Part shown: in pieces, positions 7,291 through 13,222 of the stretch
Numbering within the stretch: position 1 is the stretch's first letter
How the letters are laid out: every line of letters begins with the position of its first letter
DNA from: Planctomycetota bacterium
GTDB taxonomy: Bacteria; Planctomycetota; Phycisphaerae; Phycisphaerales; UBA1924
Length of the DNA stretch: 14,948 nt
Assembly (NCBI GenBank): GCA_023434205.1
Contig: JAEYTB010000011.1
Location: 1-14,948 of the forward strand
Direction: 5' to 3'
Translations under genes and position numbers: made by a program
Notes under the pieces: generated by a model
What the model saw: only the letters and a program-made list of their open reading frames with translations
Told to the model about the DNA's origin: nothing
Databases searched by the model: none

Positions 7291-9372
7291 ATGAGAGAGT
7301 TTTCCAAGGTGGCGAAGATCCTGTGCCTGGCCGGGTTTGCGGGTCTTTCCGCCGCGGCGAGCGGGCAGGTCGTGATCAGCCAGGTGTACGGCGGCGGCGG
7401 CAACACCGGCGCGACGTACCTGAACGACTTCGTCGAGCTGTACAACAAGGGTGCGGCCCCCGTGGACCTGACGGGGTGGGCCGTGCAGTACGCCAGCGCA
7501 ACCGGGACCTCGTGGAACGCGGACGTCATCACTGCGGGCACGATCCAGCCGGGCGGGTACTTCCTCATCCAGCTCGCCGGCGGGGCCGTTGGTGGGCCGT
7601 TGCCGACGCCGGACATGGTGATGCCCGCGTCGGGCATCATCAACATGGGCGCGGGCGCCGCCAAGCTCGCCCTGACCAACGTGTCCACGCCGCTGGCCTC
7701 CGGCACCTGCGTCGGCGCTGTCCCCACCGACCCCTCCATTGTTGACTTCGTCGGCTGGGGCACCACCGCGAGCTGCTATGAGGGCTCCGGCTCGGCCCCC
7801 GGCGTGACGGGCAACACCAACGCGCTGTTCCGCGCGGGCGACGGCTGCACGGACACCGGCAACAACGCCTCGGACTTCTCGGTGGCCCCGGTGATGCCGC
7901 GCAACAGCGCCTCGGGCACGGTCACCTGCTCGAGCAGCACGCCCCCCTCGGGCGTCGGCAATACCGTCCTCAACGCGTGCCCCCAGAGCGTTGTCCTTCT
8001 CACCATCACCGTCACCCCCGGCAGCAGCCCCACCTCGACCGGGATCACCGTGACCGGCGACACCACGCAGATCGGCGGCTTCGCCGGCGAGGTGTTCGTC
8101 GATGACGGCACCTTCGGCGACGTGACCGCCGGCGACAACGTCTTCACGCTCCAGACGCAGGTCTTCACCGCGGCCGCGGGCTTCAAGTCCATCCCCGCCG
8201 TCATCAACGACCTCGAGGGCCGCACCGGCAACGCCACCGCCACCGTGCAGGTCATCAACTGCAACCCGCAGGGCAGCGGCTCGGCGACCTCGGCGTGCCC
8301 GGGCGACGCGACGCTCATCACCGTCACCGCCGTCCCCGGCCAGAGCCCCCCCAGCACCGGGCTGGCCGCGACCGTCGACCTCACCAACGCCGGCGGCCCC
8401 GCCGCCCAGCCGCTCTTCGATGACGGCACCAACGGCGACGTGACCGCGGGCGACAACATCTTCTCGTACAGCTACAACGTCCCCGCCCTGCCCGGTGGCT
8501 ACAAGGCCCTCACCGCCGTGGTCACCGACGACCAGAACCGCACCGCCAACATCAACTTCTCGCTCTACACCGGCGACTGCATCCCCTCCGACAGCGCTGT
8601 GGTCATCAGCCAGGGCTACGGCGGCGGCGGCAACACCGGCGCGACCTTCACCCACGACTTCATCGAGCTCTTCAACCGCAGCGGCGCCGCCGTGGACATC
8701 GGCGGCTGGTCCGTCCAGTACGCCAGCGGCGAGACCGACAACAACGGCTTTGACCAGGCGACCGCCATCCCCGCGGGCACCATCCTGCCCCCGGGCGGCT
8801 ACTACCTGATCCAGCAGGCCGCGGGCGCCGGCGGCACTGACCCGCTGCCCACCCCGGACCTCATCGGCACCATCGCCCTGGGTTCCGGCCGCGGCGTGTT
8901 CGCCCTCGTGAGCCAAGCCGCCCCTCTGGGCCTCACCGCGTGCGACAACCCGCTGATCGTCGACCAGGTCGGCATCGGCAATGGCACCCCCGGCAGCAAC
9001 GACAGTGCCTACTGCGCCGAGGGCACCCGCACGCCCACGACCTCCAATCCTGTTGGTGTCATCCGGCGCGATGACGGCTGCTTCGACACCGACGACAACG
9101 CGATGGACTTCGCCATCGCGGCGCCGACCCCGCGCAACTCCGCCTCCCCGGCGAACCCCTGCGTGACGGGGCCGGTGTGCGGCACGGCGGACTTCGACGG
9201 CGACGGCGACACCGGCACCGACGCCGACATCGAGGCCTTCTTCGCGTGCCTCTCGGGCAACTGCTGCCCGACGTGCTGGCACCTGGGCGCCGACTTCAAC
9301 GGCGACGGCGACACCGGCACCGACGCCGACATCGAGAGCTTCTTCAGGGTGCTGGCTGGGGGCGAGTGCTGA
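7291..9372 (+). CDS. Secreted double lamin-tail-domain protein with GC-type dockerin tag
   Basis: A 693-aa exported protein. The ATG at 7291 has AAAGGA (7278-7283) 7 nt upstream. An in-frame GTG at 7252 would add 13 charged residues and has no ribosome site, so it is disfavoured. Residues 1-25 are a signal peptide (SKVAKILCLAGFAGLSAAASG, cleavage before Q26). Domain order: lamin-tail (LTD) domain at about 27-215, starting VVISQVYGGGGNTGAT with FVELYNKG and PGGYFLIQ; two related Ig-like repeats at about 228-324 and 335-430, sharing ACP...ITVT, PSSTG-type turns, F-x-DDGT-x-GDVTAGDN and AVxxDxxxRT; a second LTD at 437-630; then the tag at 634-693. LTD proteins outside eukaryotes are usually extracellular and often accompany nucleases or surface adhesins. 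No catalytic domain is visible, so a structural or adhesive surface role is inferred. The stop is followed by no obvious terminator. Confidence 0.88.
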   Translation: MREFSKVAKILCLAGFAGLSAAASGQVVISQVYGGGGNTGATYLNDFVELYNKGAAPVDLTGWAVQYASATGTSWNADVITAGTIQPGGYFLIQLAGGAVGGPLPTPDMVMPASGIINMGAGAAKLALTNVSTPLASGTCVGAVPTDPSIVDFVGWGTTASCYEGSGSAPGVTGNTNALFRAGDGCTDTGNNASDFSVAPVMPRNSASGTVTCSSSTPPSGVGNTVLNACPQSVVLLTITVTPGSSPTSTGITVTGDTTQIGGFAGEVFVDDGTFGDVTAGDNVFTLQTQVFTAAAGFKSIPAVINDLEGRTGNATATVQVINCNPQGSGSATSACPGDATLITVTAVPGQSPPSTGLAATVDLTNAGGPAAQPLFDDGTNGDVTAGDNIFSYSYNVPALPGGYKALTAVVTDDQNRTANINFSLYTGDCIPSDSAVVISQGYGGGGNTGATFTHDFIELFNRSGAAVDIGGWSVQYASGETDNNGFDQATAIPAGTILPPGGYYLIQQAAGAGGTDPLPTPDLIGTIALGSGRGVFALVSQAAPLGLTACDNPLIVDQVGIGNGTPGSNDSAYCAEGTRTPTTSNPVGVIRRDDGCFDTDDNAMDFAIAAPTPRNSASPANPCVTGPVCGTADFDGDGDTGTDADIEAFFACLSGNCCPTCWHLGADFNGDGDTGTDADIESFFRVLAGGEC
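7369..9171 (+). repeat. Internal duplication: two lamin-tail domains flanking two Ig-like repeats
   Basis: The LTD starting at 7369 and the LTD starting at 8599 are clearly homologous along their length (VVISQ-x-YGGGGNTGAT, WxVQYAS, PGGYxLIQ, and an RNSAS ending). They share an identical 29-nt stretch at 7387-7415 and 8617-8645. The middle repeats start near 7972 and 8293 and share the DDGT-x-GDVTAGDN block. The order A-B-B'-A' is symmetric. Confidence 0.82.
9190..9369 (+). repeat. GC-type dockerin C-terminal tag, copy 3
   Basis: Codes for residues 634-693 of the lamin-tail protein. The halves are DFDGDGDTGTDADIEAFF and DFNGDGDTGTDADIESFF with the same ACLSGNCCPTC linker as copy 2; the protein ends GGEC. 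The start of the second half is identical in DNA to copy 2 over 45 nt (from the GACTTCAAC codons through ATCGAG). Confidence 0.87.
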
Positions 9373-9405
9373 GGGAATTGCGGAACACGGAAGGCGGAAG
9401 CACTT

Positions 9406-9453
9406 TCGCGCTGTCGCTTTGTCGCTCTTCCGCTCTTTGCCCTTGCCCCCTTC
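9406..9453 (+). repeat. Degenerate octamer array upstream of ACMSD
   Basis: Six consecutive 8-nt units fit a YCGCTYTK-like pattern that decays to the right: TCGCGCTG, TCGCTTTG, TCGCTCTT, CCGCTCTT, TGCCCTTG, CCCCCTTC. The array fills most of the 89-bp gap between the lamin-tail stop and the ACMSD start. GCGGAAG (9394-9400) and CTTCCGC (9427-9433) could also pair across part of it. Confidence 0.5.
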
Positions 9454-9461
9454 GTTTCCCC

Positions 9462-10526
9462 ATGCCCCAGCCGTTCAAGGTCGACCTCCACACCCACATC
9501 CTGCCGCGGGAGTGGCCGGACCTGCGCGAGAAGTACGGCTACGGCGAGTGGGTGCGGCTGGAGCACATCGACCCCTGCACGGCCCGGATGATCAAGGGCG
9601 AGAAGCGGTTCCGCGACATCGGGCACAACTGCTGGGACCCGCGCCCGCGCCTGGGGGAGATGGACGCGTGCGGGGTTGAAGTGCAGGTGCTCTCGACCGT
9701 GCCGGTGATGTTCAGCTACTGGGCCAAACCCAAGGACACGCTCGACCTCGCGCGGCGGCTCAACGACCACATCGCGGGCGTGGTGCGCGACTTCCCCGGC
9801 CGCTTCGCGGGGCTGGGCACCGTGCCGATGCAGGACCCCGGGCTCGCCGCGCGCGAAGCCGAGCGCTGCGTGAAGGAGCTGGGGCTCAGCGGCGTGCAGA
9901 TCGGCAGCCACATCGAGCGCGAGTGTGGAGTGGACCTCAACCTCAACGACCCCGAGGTCTTCGACGTGCTCCGCGCGTGCGAGCAGCTCAGCGCCAGCGT
10001 GTTCGTCCACCCCTGGGACATGATGGGCACCAGCCAGATGTGCAAGTACTGGCTGCCGTGGCTGGTGGGGATGCCCGCGGAGAGCGCCCGGGCGATCTGC
10101 AGCGTGATCTTCGGGGGCGTGCTGGAGAGGCTGCCGCGGCTGCGGATCGCCTTCGCCCACGGAGGGGGCTCCTTCCCCGGCACCATCGGCCGCATCGAGC
10201 ACGGCTTCAAGGTCCGCCCCGACCTGTGCGCGGTGGACAACACCGTGAACCCGCGCGACTACCTGGCCACCCCGGCGGCGACGGGGTCGGGGCCCGGCAA
10301 GCCCGCGCGGTTCTACGTCGACTCGCTCGTCCACGACGCCGCGGCGCTGCGGCTGGTGCTCGAGATGTTCGGCCCCCAGCGCGTCGCCCTGGGCAGCGAC
10401 TACCCCTTCCCCCTGGGCGAGGACAGGCCGGGCGAACTGATCGAGAGCCTGGGGCTGGAGGAGAGCGTGAAGCAGCAGGTGCTGCGCGGGACGGCGTTGG
10501 AGTTTCTGGGAAGAGCAGCGATCTAA
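9462..10526 (+). CDS. ACMSD: 2-amino-3-carboxymuconate-6-semialdehyde decarboxylase (ACMSD)
   Basis: A 354-aa amidohydrolase-superfamily protein that aligns by eye with animal ACMSD from end to end: HILPREWPDLREKYGYG, NCWDPRPRLGEMD, STVPVMFSYWAKPKDTL, HPWDMMG, KYWLPWLVGMPAES and SDYPFPLGE. Metal and catalytic residues of the family are present: H10 and H12 (HTH), H183 (HPWD), H233 (FAHGGG) and D313. The enzyme decarboxylates aminocarboxymuconate semialdehyde to 2-aminomuconate semialdehyde, diverting kynurenine-pathway carbon away from quinolinate/NAD and into catabolism. It is cytosolic. The ATG at 9462 gives the family N-terminus (VDLHTHILP soon after Met); no ribosome site precedes it, only an octamer array. 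A roughly 10-residue loop rich in G and P (about 270-281) is inserted relative to the human enzyme. It is convergent with the hepT gene. Confidence 0.93.
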   Translation: MPQPFKVDLHTHILPREWPDLREKYGYGEWVRLEHIDPCTARMIKGEKRFRDIGHNCWDPRPRLGEMDACGVEVQVLSTVPVMFSYWAKPKDTLDLARRLNDHIAGVVRDFPGRFAGLGTVPMQDPGLAAREAERCVKELGLSGVQIGSHIERECGVDLNLNDPEVFDVLRACEQLSASVFVHPWDMMGTSQMCKYWLPWLVGMPAESARAICSVIFGGVLERLPRLRIAFAHGGGSFPGTIGRIEHGFKVRPDLCAVDNTVNPRDYLATPAATGSGPGKPARFYVDSLVHDAAALRLVLEMFGPQRVALGSDYPFPLGEDRPGELIESLGLEESVKQQVLRGTALEFLGRAAI

Positions 10527-10535
10527 GCCGGCCGC

Positions 10536-10564
10536 CACGCGTTGTCGCCGGGGCGACCAGCGTG
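10536..10564. terminator. Hairpin between convergent ACMSD and hepT
   Basis: An outer stem CACGC (10536-10540) / GCGTG (10560-10564) encloses, across a small internal loop, an inner stem GTCGC (10544-10548) / GCGAC (10553-10557) with loop CGGG. It sits in the 77-bp gap where the two genes converge, 10 nt after the ACMSD stop, and could serve both directions. There is no T tract. Confidence 0.4.
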
Positions 10565-10603
10565 TCGCAGTTGGGCCCTGTCCTCCACCCCGAGCCGCCC
10601 GCG

Positions 10604-10975
10604 CTACACATCAAGCGGCCAAGCCTTGAAGGCTTCCTCGATCGCGGCGATGAGGAAAGGGAGGTCCTGCGTGGCCGACGACCACACCTTCTCCTTGTCC
10701 ACACCCCAGTACACATGGATCAGGATGTGGCGGGTCTCGACCACCTGACCCCACGGGACGCCCGCGATGCGAGCCCGCCCCTCCTCGGTCATTCGCGCGG
10801 CGGCTTCCCCGATTTCAAGCAGAGCGTGCAGGACCGCCCGCAGCAGCATGGGGTCGGTCTCCAGGTCGGCCTTCGACCGTCCGGCCACGAACGAGCAGGC
10901 CTGCCTGGCCGCGTCCAGCATGTGCTGGGCACGGACCCGGTCCTTGAGCGTTGGCGGACGGCGCTTAGGCCGCAT
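10604..10975 (-). CDS. hepT: HepT-like toxin RNase (DUF86 family)
   Basis: A 123-aa, mostly helical protein. It carries the HEPN/HepT signature R-x4-H-x-Y at residues 82-89 (RHILIHVY), and LLEIGEAAARM near 52-62 is the usual DUF86 helix. HepT proteins are RNases that act on cellular RNA and are silenced when a partner MNT-domain nucleotidyltransferase adenylylates the Tyr of this motif. The ATG at 10975 lies 11 bp inside the end of the upstream mntA frame, so the two are translationally coupled. The pair sits on the strand opposite to the kynurenine genes around it, which suggests insertion as a unit. The family is short (typically 110-140 aa), so this copy is full length and all signature residues are intact. 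Confidence 0.88.
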   Translation of the reverse strand: MRPKRRPPTLKDRVRAQHMLDAARQACSFVAGRSKADLETDPMLLRAVLHALLEIGEAAARMTEEGRARIAGVPWGQVVETRHILIHVYWGVDKEKVWSSATQDLPFLIAAIEEAFKAWPLDV

Positions 10976-11267
10976 ACTGCACTAACGCCTCGCGCATCAC
11001 ATCATCCCGGAAGTATTGCGACAGGTCCGCGGGGGTGCGGAGATCGACCCTCCGCCCCAAAAGCTTGGAAAGCTCCATCTGCATGCCGGCGAACCCGAAG
11101 TACCCCGGCGTGCTGCCCGGCTCGAACTCAACCAGCACATCGACATCGCTCTGAGGGCCGAAGTCCTCGGAGAGGATCGAGCCAAAGAGCGACAACCGGC
11201 GGACGCGATGCCTGATGCAAAACGCCGCGATCGCGTCCCGTGGGATGGTGATGCCGTTGATCTGCAT
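10965..11267 (-). CDS. mntA: MntA-like antitoxin nucleotidyltransferase
   Basis: A 100-aa minimal nucleotidyltransferase. The catalytic signature GS-x10-D-x-D is present: G29 S30 then D41 and D43 (SDVDVLVEF), with D75 (RVDLRTP) as the probable third acidic residue. The N-terminus (ITIPRDAIAAFCIRHRVRRL) and SLFGSILSEDF are typical of the MNT antitoxin family, which adenylylates HepT to neutralise it. The frame is open far upstream, antisense to kynU, but the family N-terminus fixes the start at ATG 11267. An AT-rich TATAGT (minus strand, 11286-11281) lies 13 nt upstream and is the best -10 candidate. No good ribosome site is seen. The stop (TAA, 10967-10965) lies inside hepT. Confidence 0.88.
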   Translation of the reverse strand: MQINGITIPRDAIAAFCIRHRVRRLSLFGSILSEDFGPQSDVDVLVEFEPGSTPGYFGFAGMQMELSKLLGRRVDLRTPADLSQYFRDDVMREALVQYAA

Positions 11268-11342
11268 GCTCTCGAGAACAACTATACGCCCGGCCGCTGG
11301 TTCGAACTCTGCGGCTGGGTGTGCCGCGGTACCAACTCCCCA
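11268..11342. promoter_or_regulatory. Divergent promoter region of mntA-hepT and kynU
   Basis: A 75-bp gap. On the minus strand TATAGT at 11286-11281 (five of six -10 matches) would serve mntA with a very short leader. On the plus strand TACCAA at 11330-11335 lies exactly 7 nt before the kynU ATG, the spacing expected if transcription starts at the A of the ATG. No clear -35 boxes and no Shine-Dalgarno for kynU are visible. Confidence 0.4.
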
Positions 11343-12611
11343 ATGCCCCCCGAACCCCAACTCGCTGACTCGCTGGACGGGCAGGACCCCCTGCGCTCCT
11401 ACCGGGATCTCTTCCTCATCCCCCCCCACGCCAAGCCCCCCTCCCGCCCCTGCGTCTATACGACCGGCAACTCCCTGGGCTGCCAGCCCCGCGCGACCCG
11501 CGCACTCCTCGAGCAGGAACTGGACGACTGGGCGAAGCTCGGCGTCGCCGCTCACGTGCACGGCCGCGACCCGTGGCTGCCCTACCACGAGTGGTTCCGC
11601 GGCCCCGCGGCACGCCTGGTCGGGGCCCGCGAGGGCGAGTGCGTCATGATGAACTCGCTGACCACCAACCTGCACCTGCTCATGGTCTCCTTCTTCCGCC
11701 CGACCGCCGACCGCTTCAAGATCGTCATCGAAGACTCCGCCTTCCCCTCCGACAGCTACGCCGTCGCGAGCCAACTCCGCTTCCACGGCATCGACCCCGC
11801 CGAGGGGCTGGTCCGCCTCAAGCCCCGCGCCGGCGAGCACACGCTGCGCACCAGCGACATCGAGGGCTTCCTGTGGGAGCAGGGCCAGCAGGTCGCGCTC
11901 GTGCTGCTGGGCGCCGTGAACTACCTGACGGGCCAGTGGTTCGAGATGCAGCGCATCACCGCCGCCGCCAAGGAGCGCGGCTGCACGGTGGGCTGGGACC
12001 TGGCCCACGCCGCGGGCAACGTGCCGATGCAGTTGCACGACTGGGGCGTCGACTTCGCCGCGTGGTGTACGTACAAGTACCTCAACAGCGGCCCGGGGGC
12101 GGTGGCGGGAGCGTTCGTCCACGAGCGGCACTTCAGGAACGACCTCCCGCGCTTCGAGGGCTGGTGGGGCACCAAGCCGGCGACGCGCTTCCAGATGCGG
12201 CCGACGATCGAGCCAATGCACAGCGTCGAGGCGTGGCAGCTCAGCAACCCGCCCATCATGGCACTCGCCCCGGTCAAAGCCTCGATGCAGGTCTTCGACC
12301 GCGTCGGCATGCCCGCCCTGCGCGAGAAGAGCCTCAAGCTCACCGCCTACCTCGAGCAGCTCATCGACCAGGAACTCCAGGGCAAGATCGAGATCGTGAC
12401 TCCCCGCGACCCCCAGCAGCGCGGCGCCCAGCTCTCCCTCATCGCGAAGGGCGCGCACAAGGACCTCGAGCAGCGCCTCCACGCCGAGGGTGTCGTCGTC
12501 GACTTCCGCGTGTGGGGGGAGCACAACGTCATCCGCGTCGCCCCCACGCCGCTGTACAACACCTTCCACGACTGCTGGGAGCTGGTTCAGGTGCTCAACC
12601 GGGTGCTGTGA
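11343..12611 (+). CDS. kynU: Kynureninase
   Basis: A 422-aa PLP-dependent fold-type I enzyme, the usual length of kynureninase. It cleaves 3-hydroxykynurenine (or kynurenine) to 3-hydroxyanthranilate (or anthranilate) plus L-alanine in the cytosol. Family motifs in order: YTTGNSLGCQPR (39-50), WLPYHEW (78-84), MNSLTTNLHLLM (103-114), EDSAFPSDSY (130-139), WDLAHAAGNVP (218-228) with PLP-binding Asp219, CTYKYLNSGPG (242-252) with Schiff-base Lys245, and FEGWWGTK. The ATG at 11343 matches the family N-terminus; the frame is open upstream but that part is antisense to mntA. There is no ribosome site; a TACCAA 7 nt upstream suggests a leaderless mRNA. The TGA stop overlaps the next ATG by one base (TGATG), so the phosphoesterase is translationally coupled. 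Confidence 0.95.
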   Translation: MPPEPQLADSLDGQDPLRSYRDLFLIPPHAKPPSRPCVYTTGNSLGCQPRATRALLEQELDDWAKLGVAAHVHGRDPWLPYHEWFRGPAARLVGAREGECVMMNSLTTNLHLLMVSFFRPTADRFKIVIEDSAFPSDSYAVASQLRFHGIDPAEGLVRLKPRAGEHTLRTSDIEGFLWEQGQQVALVLLGAVNYLTGQWFEMQRITAAAKERGCTVGWDLAHAAGNVPMQLHDWGVDFAAWCTYKYLNSGPGAVAGAFVHERHFRNDLPRFEGWWGTKPATRFQMRPTIEPMHSVEAWQLSNPPIMALAPVKASMQVFDRVGMPALREKSLKLTAYLEQLIDQELQGKIEIVTPRDPQQRGAQLSLIAKGAHKDLEQRLHAEGVVVDFRVWGEHNVIRVAPTPLYNTFHDCWELVQVLNRVL

Positions 12612-13201
12612 TGCGGACCGCCATCATCTCCGACATCCACGGCGAGCTCGACCGCCTCCTGCTCGCCCTCCAAGACATCGACCGCCGTGCCTGCGACCTC
12701 ACCTTCTCACTCGGCGACAACGTCGATGAACGCCGCTCCGGCGCCGCCGTGCTGCCCGTGCTCATCGAGCGCAGCATCCCCGGCGTCCTGGGCAACTGCG
12801 ACAACCTCTGCGACCTGCCCGAGAGCTCGGCCGAGGAGGCCTACCGCGACGCCCTCCCACGCGAGCACCGCGAGGGAGATGTGCTCTTCACCCACATCTC
12901 ACCCATCCACAGCTCCCGCGGCGTGCGCGACGCCCGCGATGCCGCCCAGGTCTTCGCCGGCTCGCGACAACGCCTCTGCTTCACGGGCCACATCCACATC
13001 CCGAGCATCTTCGTGGACGACCCCGACCGCGGCGCCCTCGCCGTCCCCTTCGACTACGGCGAGCCCGTCCCACTCGACCCCGCCCGCCGCTACGCCATCT
13101 GCGTCGGCGCGGTAGGCCACGGCCGCGACGGCATCGATGAGCCCCGCTACGCCATCTGGGACGATGCCGCGGGCACCGTCGAGATCGTGCGGGTGCGGTG
13201 A
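12611..13201 (+). CDS. Calcineurin-like metallophosphoesterase (YfcE/MJ0936 type)
   Basis: A 196-aa two-metal phosphoesterase with all five core motifs: D8-x-H10 (SDIHGE), G-D36-N (LGDNVD), G-N62-C-D64, H95 (LFTHISP) and G-H127-I-H129. The small size and GNCD variant fit the YfcE/MJ0936 group of soluble phosphodiesterases. The natural substrate is unknown. It starts within the kynU stop (TGATG, one-base overlap) and ends 9 bp before the KMO start, so it is embedded in the kynurenine operon. Because known kynurenine steps need no phosphoesterase, its role there is unclear; it may act on a nucleotide or NAD-related by-product, or simply be co-transcribed. Catalytic residues are intact and there is no signal peptide. 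Confidence 0.88.
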   Translation: MRTAIISDIHGELDRLLLALQDIDRRACDLTFSLGDNVDERRSGAAVLPVLIERSIPGVLGNCDNLCDLPESSAEEAYRDALPREHREGDVLFTHISPIHSSRGVRDARDAAQVFAGSRQRLCFTGHIHIPSIFVDDPDRGALAVPFDYGEPVPLDPARRYAICVGAVGHGRDGIDEPRYAIWDDAAGTVEIVRVR

Positions 13202-13205
13202 CCCC

Positions 13206-13222
13206 GTACCATGCACGCGATG
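13206..13222 (+). promoter_or_regulatory. Possible leaderless promoter element in front of KMO
   Basis: TACCAT at 13207-13212 ends 7 nt before an in-frame ATG at 13220, the same geometry as TACCAA before kynU. If real, KMO would start at 13220 rather than 13211 and could be transcribed separately from kynU. No -35 box is obvious, and the element overlaps the alternative start at 13211. Confidence 0.25.

Noticed and set aside
7243..9282. Long minus-strand open frame (679 codons) over the lamin-tail gene
   Set aside because: Low-complexity A/G/V/R protein, antisense to a clear secreted protein. It arises from absence of stops in GC-rich DNA.
9923..11215. Plus-strand open frame spanning the ACMSD end, hepT and mntA
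   Set aside because: Arg/Pro-rich, overlaps three well-supported genes and has no domain.
11268..12569. Minus-strand extension of the mntA frame across kynU
   Set aside because: It is antisense to kynureninase. The MNT family N-terminus and length fix the start at 11267.
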